Position numbers and translations under genes: made by a program | Notes under the pieces: model-generated | Seen by the model: only the letters and a program-made list of their open reading frames with translations | Database searches by the model: none | What the model was told of the DNA's origin: nothing | Shown: piece by piece, positions 54,299 to 63,695 of the stretch | Numbering within the stretch: position 1 is the first letter of the stretch | Layout: each line of letters opens with the position of its first letter | Source: Methylocaldum szegediense | GTDB lineage: Bacteria > Pseudomonadota > Gammaproteobacteria > Methylococcales > Methylococcaceae | Length of the DNA: 64,000 nt | Assembly (NCBI RefSeq): GCF_949769195.1 | Contig: NZ_OX458333.1 | Span: forward strand, 1,116,001-1,180,000 | Direction of reading: 5' to 3'

Positions 54299-55395
54299 AC
54301 AGTCTGCTGCGTCTTTTCGCCATTTTACGGAAAGAAATCCGCCAACTCAGGCGCGATCGGCTGACCTTCGGGATGATCGTCGGCATTCCACTGCTGCAGA
54401 TCACCCTGTTCGGTTATGCCATCAATACTGATGTCCGCTACCTAAGCGCAGGAGTGGCCGATCAGGCGAATACGCAGCTCTCGCGCATTTTGGTGCTTGA
54501 TGCGCAAGCGTCTCAAGTTGTCGACATTATCCGGTGGGTCGAAACGCCGGAGGAATTGGAAACTCTGCTTTGGCGCGGCGAAATCTCGGTCGGGATTTTT
54601 ATTCCCTCGGATTTCGCGCAGCGTCTCGCGATGCGAGACCGGCCGGCGGCACAGCTCATGATCGACGGGGCCGATCCTCTGATACTCGCCGCTGCACGCC
54701 AGCTCACCGGGATGTCGCTGCGCTACGACACGGCGCCGAGGCCTTCCGCCGATGCGGCCTTATTTGAAATCCGCAATTATTACAATCCTGAGCGGCGTTC
54801 GGCCGTCTATATCGTGCCCGGATTGATGGGGGTCATTCTGACGATGACGATGGTGCTGTTCACATCGGTGGCCGTCGTGCGCGAACGCGAGCGCGGCAAC
54901 CTCGAATTGCTCATCACGACACCGGTGAAAAACCTGGAATTAATGGTAGGGAAGATCATCCCTTACATCGTCATCGGCTTGATCCAGGTGAGCCTCATTT
55001 TGCTGCTCGGCGTTCTGCTGTTCCACGTTCCGATTCATGGCCGGATCAGGGACGTTTATATCGCCTCGCTGGTGTTCATCGCCGCCAATCTGACAATGGG
55101 CCTGGTGATCTCGACACTGGCAAAGACGCAGTTTCAGGCGATGCAAACGACCTTCTTTTTCTTTCTCCCGTCCATACTTCTCTCAGGTTTCATGTTTCCT
55201 TTCGACGGTATGCCCAGGGCGGCGCAATACATCGCCGAACTGCTTCCGCTGACTCACTTCGTGCGCCTGATTCGCGGGATCATGTTGCGCGGCGCGGGCC
55301 TGTGGGAAATGGCGCCGGAAATCCGAGCTTTGCTGGCGTTTACGCTCGTCACGTTGAGCGCTGCGATGTTGCGGTTCAAGAAGCGGCTGGATTGA
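54295..55395 (+). CDS. ABC-2 type exporter permease
   Basis: A 366-residue membrane protein of the YbhS/YbhR type. One helix is near the N-terminus (FGMIVGIPLLQITLFGYAI), then a large periplasmic part (about 45-170), then five helices: VYIVPGLMGVILTMTMVLFTS, IIPYIVIGLIQVSLILLLGVLLF, IASLVFIAANLTMGLVISTLA, TTFFFFLPSILLSGFMFPF and the last near 345. The conserved RERERGNLELLITTPV motif is present. Only one permease gene is in the operon, so a homodimer is likely. The exported compound is unknown; family members move drugs or lipids. Confidence 0.92.
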   Translation: MNSLLRLFAILRKEIRQLRRDRLTFGMIVGIPLLQITLFGYAINTDVRYLSAGVADQANTQLSRILVLDAQASQVVDIIRWVETPEELETLLWRGEISVGIFIPSDFAQRLAMRDRPAAQLMIDGADPLILAAARQLTGMSLRYDTAPRPSADAALFEIRNYYNPERRSAVYIVPGLMGVILTMTMVLFTSVAVVRERERGNLELLITTPVKNLELMVGKIIPYIVIGLIQVSLILLLGVLLFHVPIHGRIRDVYIASLVFIAANLTMGLVISTLAKTQFQAMQTTFFFFLPSILLSGFMFPFDGMPRAAQYIAELLPLTHFVRLIRGIMLRGAGLWEMAPEIRALLAFTLVTLSAAMLRFKKRLD

Positions 55396-55602
55396 TCGAC
55401 CGCGTGCGGGAATAGGCGGTAGTTCCGAAAAGCACGGCTTTGGCGCGCGCTTTGCTGGATTTTTCGAAAGCGACGTGTGTCTTATTGAAATCCGTTTGAG
55501 AATTTCCGCTGCCGGGAGTTTTGATCGATCATGCCTGCTCGTGATTTGAGTTTTTCGGATCGGGTTATCCTCGACACGATCCTGTTAATGACTCTCTGAT
55601 TA

Positions 55603-55722
55603 GGTCCTTCGGCAGGACTGTCCTAAGCCCTTCGGCTTCGCTTAGGACAAGGCCCTTCGACCGGACTCAGGACAAGCTTGTCGAAGGGCAGGAACGAAAT
55701 CCACCTATTCAGAGCTTCCTTA
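55603..55722. repeat. REP-like repeat, long form, copy B
   Basis: Three CCTTCG.../...AGGAC palindromic units in tandem are followed by GGAACGAAATCCACC and TTCAGAGCTTCCTTAA, matching the blocks at 41052-41145. It lies in the gap between the exporter operon and the histidine kinase. The remainder of that gap (55396-55602, 55723-55867) shows no gene. Confidence 0.75.
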
Positions 55723-55867
55723 ACGGGTGCTTGTCATGCTGCTTTACCATCCACTGACAGGTGTATGTCCCGCTTATGAACACTGCGTCGACAAACGGTG
55801 ATTTCTGGGGCTGGACGACCCCATCGAAATCCAGCCTAGGCCAGGCGCTGGTCCGCTCAACAATCCT

Positions 55868-57427
55868 GTGCGGATATCGAATATGAGATTTCCTAGTCGC
55901 TCCGGATGCGATGGTAAGGAATCAAATTCCCGCCATACGCAGGAAATACGAGCAGCGCAGATCAAACTCCTGTATCAGCAAGTTCCGTCAGGTTTGATCG
56001 CGACCGCGATCAACGCCGCGATTGTCGTTTTGATTTTATGGCAGGAGGCTTCCAGACCGCTGTTATCCGCCTGGCTGTTAGCGATAGGTGCTTCGGTGTA
56101 TGCTCGTTATCGGCTGCTTCGTGCCTACGCGCGAGCGAATCCGACCAGCGCCGACGCAACGCCCTGGGCGCGGTCTTTCTTGCTCGGCGTCGCCGCCAAC
56201 GGAGTGCTTTGGGGTTTTGCCGGGTACTTCCTTTTTGTCGAGCACAGCTACGTCCATCAACTTTTCCTAGGATTCGTGCTGGGTGGAATGGTTGCGGGGG
56301 CGATGTCGACCTTGTCTCCGTTTCCCAAGGCTTTTTCGCTATTTTTGCTGCCGACACTGCTTCCGTATACGGTAAGGGTTCTCAGCCATGGCGGAGATGT
56401 CCATCTTGCGATGGGGGTCATGCTACTGCTCTTCGCAAGCCTGATGTGGATGATTTCCGAGCGCTTGCATGCAACTGTAGCGGAATCCCTGCGGCTTCGA
56501 TTCGACAACCTTGATCTTGTGAGCGATCTCACTTCGGCGAGGGATCGTCAAAAGGCTGTCAATGAGGCGCTGGCTGTCGAGATTGCGGAAAAGCAAAGGG
56601 CACAGTGCGAATTGCAGGAATCGTGCGAAAAACTGGAGCAACGGGTAAGGGAGCGTACCGAGAAGCTCGCCCGTTCCGAACAGGCTTTGCGGGAAGCCAA
56701 TCGCCGTAAGGATGAGTTTCTCGCGTTGCTGGGCCATGAGCTCAGGAATCCGCTAGCCCCGATTCGCAATGCCGTTCAGGTCATGCGAAAACTGGAGCCG
56801 AAAGAGCCGAAGCTTCGCTGGGCGCGCGATATCATCGATCGCCAGGCGGATCATCTCGCCCGCCTGGTAGACGACTTACTCGACGTATCCCGCATCGTTC
56901 AGGGCAAGATCAGCCTTCGTCCAAGCACTCTGGATCTTGCAACAGTCATTGATCAGGCCGTCGAAGCGTCCCGGCCGCTGATCGACGAGCGGGACCATGA
57001 TCTGCTGGTGACCATGCCCGAGCGCCACTTCCTGGTTAGAGGCGACCGGGTACGATTGGCGCAAGTCGTTTCGAATCTGCTCAATAACGCGGCGAAATAC
57101 ACCGACGCCGGCGGGAAGATATGGCTGGCGGTGGAAGCGTCCGAAACGCGCGTAAGCATCCACGTGCGGGATAACGGCGTCGGCATACCGAAGGACCTCT
57201 TGCCCCATATCTTCGATTTATTCAGCCAGGCTGACCAAAGTCCCGTCCGCGCCCAAGGAGGATTAGGCATCGGGCTGACTTTGGTCAAGCGACTGGTGGA
57301 AATGCATGGCGGAGAAGTCGAGGCCAGAAGCGCAGGCCCCGGTCAAGGATCGGAGTTTTCGATACACCTGCCGCGCGTCTTCGGACAAATGGACGAAATG
57401 GATGCTATCCGTTCGAATGCGGGCTAG
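55868..57427 (+). CDS. Membrane-bound sensor histidine kinase
   Basis: A 519-residue protein from GTG 55868 (an ATG five codons later is equally possible). There are six or so membrane helices at 40-195 without a large periplasmic loop. A coiled coil follows (about 225-285, ALAVEIAEKQRAQCELQES), then a HisKA domain with the phospho-acceptor His290 (LLGHELRNPLAPI) and a HATPase domain with N box LNNAAKYTDAGG, G1 box DNGVGIPKDLLPHIFDLF and G2 box GGLGIGLTLVKRLVEMHGG. No receiver domain or adjacent response regulator gene is seen, so it is an orphan kinase here. The signal is unknown; the membrane region resembles MHYT/MASE-like integral sensors only in general shape. Confidence 0.93.
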   Translation: MRISNMRFPSRSGCDGKESNSRHTQEIRAAQIKLLYQQVPSGLIATAINAAIVVLILWQEASRPLLSAWLLAIGASVYARYRLLRAYARANPTSADATPWARSFLLGVAANGVLWGFAGYFLFVEHSYVHQLFLGFVLGGMVAGAMSTLSPFPKAFSLFLLPTLLPYTVRVLSHGGDVHLAMGVMLLLFASLMWMISERLHATVAESLRLRFDNLDLVSDLTSARDRQKAVNEALAVEIAEKQRAQCELQESCEKLEQRVRERTEKLARSEQALREANRRKDEFLALLGHELRNPLAPIRNAVQVMRKLEPKEPKLRWARDIIDRQADHLARLVDDLLDVSRIVQGKISLRPSTLDLATVIDQAVEASRPLIDERDHDLLVTMPERHFLVRGDRVRLAQVVSNLLNNAAKYTDAGGKIWLAVEASETRVSIHVRDNGVGIPKDLLPHIFDLFSQADQSPVRAQGGLGIGLTLVKRLVEMHGGEVEARSAGPGQGSEFSIHLPRVFGQMDEMDAIRSNAG

Positions 57428-58077
57428 CCCAGATATCCGTCAGCTTCCAGCCAGGGGGGCAGCAGCAGGGCCGTAGGTCTAAAGGCGAGCGATCGGGAAG
57501 GCGATGATAGTTAAGGCGAACGGATTTTTGAGCATATAGACGCACCTCTCTTACCCCCGTTGTTTGTAGCTGTGCCGGCGACAGCACTCGGGTCCGCTTA
57601 GGTGGCCGAGAAGCGGGTGCCGGTGAGGAAGGTCTCGCGCAGACGTTTAAACGAGCAACACCAGTCGCGGCACATTCGGGGCAGTCGTTCCCATGACTTC
57701 GGCGCTACGGCCAATCGGGAAACCACCCTGCGCTGCTAGGTCACTCTACACAACCGCCATTTTCCTCACAGGGCTTTACTCATCCCGCTTGGGGGCAAGC
57801 CTTGAAAGAGTGGCAGCACCTCATGCCCATCTCTATCGCAAGAACATTTACAAACACTCGCGAAACTTAAATGTTTAAAAAGCAGTGATGTTATTCCCAA
57901 TTCCAATGGTGAATTGATCACAGCAATTGTCGCCTTAGATACTTACTATATAAATCAATTCCAGATCGAATAAATATTTCCAATAAACTAGCCGTAATAA
58001 TACTAAATAGGTATCTAAGATACCTATTTATGGTGTGTTTTTTATGCTTTATGGAAGAGTTATTAGTCTGGAATAGG
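57428..58077. other. Gene-free stretch before IS481 copy 3
   Basis: No intact gene is visible. The first 350 bp have coding-like composition but broken frames. The last 200 bp are AT-rich and hold a perfect 12-bp inverted repeat TAAATAGGTATC / GATACCTATTTA (58004-58030) followed by TGGTGTGTTTTTT, a terminator-like arrangement on the plus strand. Confidence 0.5.
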
Positions 58078-59038
58078 TGTCATGTCCCGCATGATTGTAA
58101 ACCTTCTTGTGAAGAAGATGAGGATGGGACAGTTGCCAGTTTTTGAGAGCCTGGATCGGGGTGAGATGGCCTAAGGCCTTTTGGGGAATGTGATGATTGT
58201 ACAGCTCGACATAGCGGTGCAAGGTGGTGTCCAGATCGGCGGTTGAATCGAAGTGATGGGTTTGCAACACCTCCTCGATGCGGCCATTGAAGCGTTCCAC
58301 CAGGCCATTCGTTTGGGGCCGGCCCGGCGGAATCAGGCGATGTTCGATGCCTTGTTCAGTACAGAGGCGGTCAAACTCATGCGTCCCCGAGGGCTGCCGA
58401 GTTCGGGTCAGGAAACGGTCGGTAAACTCCGAGCCGTTGTCGGTCAGGCATTTCTGGATGCGGAAAGGCGCGGCCTGAATCACCGCTTTGAGGAAGTCCT
58501 TTGCGCTTAAGGCGGTGCGGTTGGGCTTGAGGGCGACATAGACCCAGCGGGTGGCGCGGTCGATGGCGACGAACAGGTATCGGCGGGGTTCGCCGTCGAT
58601 GGCGGGCAAGTACTTAACATCCAGGTGAAGGAAGCCGGGCTCATAGGCCTTGAAGGGTTTGACCTTCGCCTTCTCTGTAGGCGGAAGCAGGGTCTTGAGG
58701 GACGCCACCCCGTGGCGGCGCAGGCAGCGGTCTAGCCCGGAACGGGACACGGCGGGATTGAGAAATTCCCGGGTCACGGCCAGGAGATCATCCAAGGGGA
58801 GGAGCAGAGCTTGGCGGAGGTAGACCACGATGGCTTCCTGGGCGGGCGTGAGCGTGGTTCTGAGGGTGTGGGGCCGGTGTGAGGCATCTTCGACCGAGGA
58901 GCGGTGTTTCCACTTGCGGACGGTCGTTCGGCTAATGCCATGCTTTTGGGCCAAGGCGCGCTCGCTCAACGTGGACGCTTGAATGGCCTGCCGAACGGCC
59001 GGGGTGGTACGGGCGTTCTTATGAAGACGAATCTGCAT
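58049..59038 (-). CDS. IS481-family transposase, copy 3
   Basis: 329 residues from the ATG at 59038; the sequence is the same as copies 1 and 2 apart from the tail. As in those, the frame leaves the element at its left end and stops in flanking DNA (tail YSRLITLP). The DDE residues are intact. Confidence 0.95.
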   Translation of the reverse strand: MQIRLHKNARTTPAVRQAIQASTLSERALAQKHGISRTTVRKWKHRSSVEDASHRPHTLRTTLTPAQEAIVVYLRQALLLPLDDLLAVTREFLNPAVSRSGLDRCLRRHGVASLKTLLPPTEKAKVKPFKAYEPGFLHLDVKYLPAIDGEPRRYLFVAIDRATRWVYVALKPNRTALSAKDFLKAVIQAAPFRIQKCLTDNGSEFTDRFLTRTRQPSGTHEFDRLCTEQGIEHRLIPPGRPQTNGLVERFNGRIEEVLQTHHFDSTADLDTTLHRYVELYNHHIPQKALGHLTPIQALKNWQLSHPHLLHKKVYNHAGHDTYSRLITLP

Positions 59039-59142
59039 GGAGAGAAACCTCACTTGGACGAACCGAATATCTCCTGGAGAAGGCTCCGGGCTTCAAACAG
59101 AGCATAACTCCTTCTCGGTAAATAATCATACGGGACGTGACA
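58078..59142 (-). mobile_element. IS481-family insertion sequence, copy 3 (1,065 bp)
   Basis: It has the same ends as copy 2. The bases outside differ: AATAGG on the left and GCTGGA on the right, so no target duplication is present. The right side opens directly into a gene without its 5' part. This suggests a deletion or recombination next to the element after insertion. Confidence 0.95.
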
Positions 59143-59743
59143 GCTGGACGATACCGACACCAAGGTTTTCTATTACAACCTACATGGTGCCAAATGGTGG
59201 TGGGAAACCGGCGGCGACCAACTCACTCTGGACAATGTCAATCTTTTCTACGCCAGCACCCACGGTGGTGGGTGGTCGACCCGGTCGGTGTGGGCCATGT
59301 GGGACAAGGATTCCCTCGCCGACTCCACTCAGATGCGGTTGGGCGATGAATCCTATGGGCTCAGTATCCTGGCCACTTATGCCTGCGAAACGCTCAAGTT
59401 CAACGATAACAAGATGTGGACGCGGATGGGGCCCATCTTCCGCGGTGGGCTGCGCATCGCCTTGGGCAGCCATGACAAGCTGTACGATTCCATCACTACC
59501 GACGAGACCGGCGAGGATTTCGCCGACAACCTGCAGAAAAAACAAAAGATCCAGTACGCCTGGAAGGACGCCAACTCGGATTGGGCAACGAGTCAGGACG
59601 TCACGGTCATGGCCACCGGCACCAACTCCTCCAATTGTGCTAGCAGGCGAGACAACATGACCTGGCAGAACTACACGAGCTACGGCCGACTGCGCGATGG
59701 TGCCATTGGGTATTACTGCTACCGCTACTGGAACGATCTCTGA
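59143..59743 (+). pseudogene. DUF6345-like protein, 5'-truncated by IS481 copy 3
   Basis: The frame enters directly from the IS end (LDDTDTKVFYYNLHGAKWWWE) and continues for 199 codons to a stop at 59743. It is rich in Trp, Tyr and Asp (DQLTLDNVNLFYASTHGGGW, MRLGDESYGLSILATYACETLKF), like DUF6345 proteins, which show a conserved Cys and aromatic core. The missing N-terminal part presumably held the signal peptide. An ATG at 59288 could give a 151-residue fragment. The following secreted-protein gene starts 45 bp later, so the two were probably an operon. Confidence 0.75.
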
Positions 59744-59787
59744 TCGACCGTATGACTTTTCCCTACCGAATTCAGGTGACTAAGACC

Positions 59788-60861
59788 ATGAAAACTCTGC
59801 ATGACTTCAAACGTAAGACCATCGCCCCCGTGATCGCCGCAATGGGAATTTCCCTGATCTCCGGCGCTTCGTACGCCGCCGACTACCCGGAGCGGATCGC
59901 TTCCGAAGAACGCTCCCGACGTGTCGGCGTGGGTTTGGACGAGGTGCCCTTGTTGAGCCGTGCCCAAGGGCCGGGTGCCGAGAAAGTGGCGTCGCAACTA
60001 CTGAGCCGGTTCCACTCCCTGCCGGGAGCGGTGCATACCTCGGACCGCTATCAAAAGGAGGTGACGAAGAATCAGATCGCCTTGGTGAGTGACGAAGGCT
60101 GGCATTTGCAGGTGTTCGCCGATGGGAGCAGCGTGCGCTATCGCAACTACCGCTACTTGAACGAGGCCGGCGCTAAGCTGGCGCGTCCCGTGGCAGAGCG
60201 CTTCTCGCAAGAAGAACTGGAGAAACTGGGGCGGAATTTTATAGAGGAGAACCTCCGCGATTGGGTGACCCTAGGCGACGGTGAGCAGCTGGTGCCCTTC
60301 TTCAGCGAGTTCGAAGTGACCGGCGGCGGTTCCACTAAAGCGGGTGCCCGAATGGATCCGGAAATGGTTCACGCCAGCACCGTAGTGTTCACCCGCACCG
60401 TGGGAGAGTTGCCCGTGGTCGGCGGCGGTTCCAAGATTGCCGTTATCTTCGCCAATGACGGCCAGCCGGTGGGATTCGATTTCGATTGGCCGCGCTATGA
60501 GAAAACCGGCCGGTCCCAGAAGGTCCTCTCGCTCAACGAGATCAAAAAGCGCGGGGAGGCGTATTCTCCTTTCAAGGTCGACGATGCCGCCGTGAAAGAC
60601 CTTCACTTCGATTGCGGCTACGTGGACTTCGGTGCCCGCAAGCGCGATTTCAATGCGCCGGTTCAGGCCGGTTGTCTGCGCCAGGCGGCGAAGAAGTCGA
60701 TCATCGACCGCGAAGCTTATGCGAAGGACAAGAACTCCGGCCACGTGATCAGCGCCAGTTTGGATTACTTCCCTGCGGGCGCGACGGTGGAACCCGATGC
60801 GGTGTGGGAAAGCGCTCTGAAGCCGGGAGGTGCGGAGCCGCCGCCAGCTGGCACACGTTGA
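59788..60861 (+). CDS. Secreted hypothetical protein
   Basis: A 357-residue protein from the ATG at 59788, behind AGGTGA at 9-nt spacing. The signal peptide (TIAPVIAAMGISLISGASYA, ending about residue 31) sends it out of the cytoplasm. The mature part has no membrane segment; visible stretches include LVSDEGWHLQVFADGSSVRYRNYRYL and VVFTRTVGELPVVGGGSKIAVIF, and a Cys pair in the C-terminal third (FDCGYVDFG and AGCLRQAAK). No known family is recognised. Its partner upstream is the truncated DUF6345-like gene, and a strong terminator follows. Confidence 0.75.
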   Translation: MKTLHDFKRKTIAPVIAAMGISLISGASYAADYPERIASEERSRRVGVGLDEVPLLSRAQGPGAEKVASQLLSRFHSLPGAVHTSDRYQKEVTKNQIALVSDEGWHLQVFADGSSVRYRNYRYLNEAGAKLARPVAERFSQEELEKLGRNFIEENLRDWVTLGDGEQLVPFFSEFEVTGGGSTKAGARMDPEMVHASTVVFTRTVGELPVVGGGSKIAVIFANDGQPVGFDFDWPRYEKTGRSQKVLSLNEIKKRGEAYSPFKVDDAAVKDLHFDCGYVDFGARKRDFNAPVQAGCLRQAAKKSIIDREAYAKDKNSGHVISASLDYFPAGATVEPDAVWESALKPGGAEPPPAGTR

Positions 60862-60878
60862 GCATCTCATGACAGCAA

Positions 60879-60920
60879 GGGCCTCAGGCTGCGGCAAGCC
60901 GCAGCCTGAGGCCCGTTTCT
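60879..60920 (+). terminator. Strong hairpin after the secreted-protein gene
   Basis: A perfect 16-bp stem (GGGCCTCAGGCTGCGG / CCGCAGCCTGAGGCCC) with a CAAG tetraloop is followed by GTTTCT. It is a likely terminator 17 bp beyond the stop codon. Confidence 0.8.
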
Positions 60921-60966
60921 CGTGAGCCGCGAGTTGAAAACAATGTGTGAGGACGCGTCTTCTTCC

Positions 60967-61392
60967 ATGAACAAATGTCTTGTGTTTTTTGCCGTGCTGG
61001 CTGTGATGGGAACGGTTTCTCGCTTGGGTTTGCTGAATGCCCGCGAATATACCCATTCTCTACAGTCGTCTGAGTCGTTTCAGGCTGACAGCGGAAAACC
61101 GGAAGCCTCTGCGGCACGGGTCGGAGGCGCGATACCTGCCCCGAAAGACGGATTCGCTATGCCGATGACGCAACCCCGTGAGATTCCCGGTCCTGACTTC
61201 TCCACTGCGGCGGTCGCGCCTTCTTTCAGGGAGCCGCGCCCTGTAGAGATTCCGGGCGCTTTCGTTCCGGAGGAGGTTGAGTGGCAGGCGGTTGCAGTGG
61301 AAAGCGAGATGTCCAGTGCGTCGTCTGAGGCGGAGGCGAACCTCTGGGAAGACCCGTATGGCGGACGATGGCACGATCAGAGCGGTGGCTGA
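60967..61392 (+). CDS. Hypothetical exported protein
   Basis: 141 residues from the ATG at 60967 (MNKCLVFFAVLAVMGTV); earlier in-frame starts exist at 60922. It has an N-terminal hydrophobic signal or anchor, then a Pro/Glu/Ser-rich, probably disordered chain (PAPKDGFAMPMTQPREIPGP) with no recognisable domain. It is placed between the secreted-protein operon and convergent recQ. Confidence 0.5.
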   Translation: MNKCLVFFAVLAVMGTVSRLGLLNAREYTHSLQSSESFQADSGKPEASAARVGGAIPAPKDGFAMPMTQPREIPGPDFSTAAVAPSFREPRPVEIPGAFVPEEVEWQAVAVESEMSSASSEAEANLWEDPYGGRWHDQSGG

Positions 61393-61512
61393 GCGATCGC
61401 GCCGAGTGGACAGGCGACGGAAATCCAGGCGCCGATCGAGATTATGTCAGCGATGAAAACGCTCTGACGTCCTCCGATCGAGAAATGAAATCACTGGGAT
61501 ATACCAGGCTTA

Positions 61513-63660
61513 TTAACGGGAACCCGATGAGTTTCTCAGCCTATCGAGCTGGGCACGGAAGCAACGAAGCACCTCGTAGCTGTATTTTCCCTCCAACGCC
61601 TGGTACAGCGGCTTGAGCGCACGCCTCTGGTCTTCCGGCAGGGTTTGCCAAACCGTTTCGATTTCTCCGATCTCCGAATCGCCGAGGCCCACCACTTCGC
61701 CGAGTTCCGCGGCTCCGGTTTCGATCGCCTTGGCCAGATGGCCGTAAACCGTTGAGATTGCCAGTCCGCGCTGATAAGCGATCTGTTCGGCGGTCATGCC
61801 GAGCCGGAACAGCGCCAGGCTTTCGTCCGCCGTCGTGCCGGCGGTCGAGGCCGAGCCGCCGCCCGTGTGTTCCAGAATGGCCGACAGAAAGTCGTCTCCG
61901 TAAAGCTCCAGCTTGCGCTCGCCGATCCCCGGCAGACGGCTCAGTTCGGTTCGGGTGGTCGGTCGCGATTGGACCATTTCCATCAGGACGGCATCTTGAA
62001 AAATGACATAGGCGGGAACGTTTTGCTCCTCGGCTAGCTTACGGCGCAAGGCGCGCAAGGCCTGCCACAGGTGCTCGTCGTCCGGGTTGGTAAATCGGGC
62101 GACGGTCTGGCGGCGGCCCGCCGAAACTTCCGTGTAACGGTCCCGCCTGAGCCGGATGGCGACCTCGCCACGCAGCACCGGCCGACAGGCTTCGCTCAGA
62201 CGCAGTGCGCCGTGAGCCTCCCAATCGACCGTCAAATAGCCTTGGGCGATCATCTGGCGGAATACCGAGAGCCACTGCTTCTCGTCCATGCCTTGACCGA
62301 TGCCGAAGGTGCTGAGCCGGTCGTGGCCCAGGCGCCGTATTTTCTCGTTGGACTTGCCGCGCAGTACGTCGATCACATGATGGGCGCCGAAGCGCTGGCC
62401 GGTGCGGTAGACGCAGGACAGCGCCTTGCGGGCGGCGTCGGTGCCGTCCCAGGTGTCCGGCGGATTCAGACAATTGTCGCAGTTGCCGCAGGGCTTTTCG
62501 GAGATTTCGCCGAAGTAGCGGAGCAAGGCCTGTCTGCGGCAAGTGGTCAGTTCGCAGAAGCCGAGCATCGAATCCAGTTTGTGGCGCTCGACCCTTTTGT
62601 GCAATTCATCGGCTTCGGAGGCTTCCACGATCTGCCGCAGGGTAATGACGTCCTGCAGGCCGTAAACCATCCAGGCATCGGCCGACAAGCCGTCGCGGCC
62701 CGCCCGTCCGGTCTCCTGATAATAAGCTTCCACGCTCTTGGGCAGGTCGAGGTGAGCGACGAAGCGGACGTTGGGTTTGTCGATGCCCATGCCGAAGGCA
62801 ATGGTCGCGACGACGATAACGCCTTCCTCCATCAGGAACCGGCGCTGGTTTCGTTGGCGTTCCTCGGCGGACAATCCGGCATGATAGGGCAGGGCGGAAA
62901 ACCCTTGCGAGCAGAGCCAGTCCGCGACCGATTCTACCTTTTTTCGTGATAGGCAATAAACGATTCCGGCGTCTTCGGGGTGTTCGTTTCGGAGAAACTG
63001 AACCAATTGCCGCCTCGCGTCCTGTTTGGGCGATATCCGGTAGCGGATGTTGGGCCGGTCGAAGCCGCTGCAGAAGATTTTGGCATCCTGCAGCCCCAGA
63101 CGCTCGATGATTTCGTGCCGGGTCCTCTCGTCGGCGGTAGCGGTCAAGGCGATCCGGGGAATGTCGGGAAAACGCTCGTGCAGCATGGAAAGCTGCCAAT
63201 AATCTTCCCGGAAATCATGCCCCCATTGCGATACGCAGTGCGCTTCGTCTATGGCGAAAAGGCTGAGCCTGGCTTGTCCTAGGAGCGCCTGCATGCGCTC
63301 GGTCAGCAGACGTTCCGGCGCGATGTAGAGCAGATCCAGCTGCCCGTCCAGAAGTTTCTGTTCGACCTGGCGCTGTGTGTCGTAGGTCAGGGTGGAATTC
63401 AGAAAGGCGGCTTGAACGCCCAGTTGCAGCAAGGTTTCGACCTGATCCTGCATGAGTGCGATCAGGGGCGACACGACGACGCCCGTGCCGGGACGGACCA
63501 AGGCCGGAATCTGATAGCAAAGGGACTTGCCGCCTCCGGTGGGCATCAACACCAGCGCATCGCCCCCGGCCGTCAGATGATCGATGACGGGGCGCTGCTG
63601 GCCGCGAAACCGCTCATAGCCGAAAACGCTGCGCAAGACCTGAAGGGGGTCTTTCGGCAT
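61513..63660 (-). CDS. recQ: ATP-dependent DNA helicase RecQ
   Basis: A 715-residue 3'-5' helicase for recombination and fork repair. It shows the motif 0 region [17 protein letters not shown], Walker [14 protein letters not shown] (about 40-52), the DEAH box [17 protein letters not shown], motif [23 protein letters not shown] and [11 protein letters not shown], a zinc-binding subdomain with four Cys ([13 protein letters not shown] and CGNCDNCL), a winged helix, and an HRDC domain (about 520-600, [21 protein letters not shown]). The C-terminus extends about 100 residues beyond the HRDC, with a helix-turn-helix-like [21 protein letters not shown], as in RecQ1-type proteins. Confidence 0.97.
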   Translation of the reverse strand: MPKDPLQVLRSVFGYERFRGQQRPVIDHLTAGGDALVLMPTGGGKSLCYQIPALVRPGTGVVVSPLIALMQDQVETLLQLGVQAAFLNSTLTYDTQRQVEQKLLDGQLDLLYIAPERLLTERMQALLGQARLSLFAIDEAHCVSQWGHDFREDYWQLSMLHERFPDIPRIALTATADERTRHEIIERLGLQDAKIFCSGFDRPNIRYRISPKQDARRQLVQFLRNEHPEDAGIVYCLSRKKVESVADWLCSQGFSALPYHAGLSAEERQRNQRRFLMEEGVIVVATIAFGMGIDKPNVRFVAHLDLPKSVEAYYQETGRAGRDGLSADAWMVYGLQDVITLRQIVEASEADELHKRVERHKLDSMLGFCELTTCRRQALLRYFGEISEKPCGNCDNCLNPPDTWDGTDAARKALSCVYRTGQRFGAHHVIDVLRGKSNEKIRRLGHDRLSTFGIGQGMDEKQWLSVFRQMIAQGYLTVDWEAHGALRLSEACRPVLRGEVAIRLRRDRYTEVSAGRRQTVARFTNPDDEHLWQALRALRRKLAEEQNVPAYVIFQDAVLMEMVQSRPTTRTELSRLPGIGERKLELYGDDFLSAILEHTGGGSASTAGTTADESLALFRLGMTAEQIAYQRGLAISTVYGHLAKAIETGAAELGEVVGLGDSEIGEIETVWQTLPEDQRRALKPLYQALEGKYSYEVLRCFRAQLDRLRNSSGSR

Positions 63661-63695
63661 GATCCGTCGGTTTGCCTAAGACGCCGCCGCTTCGG

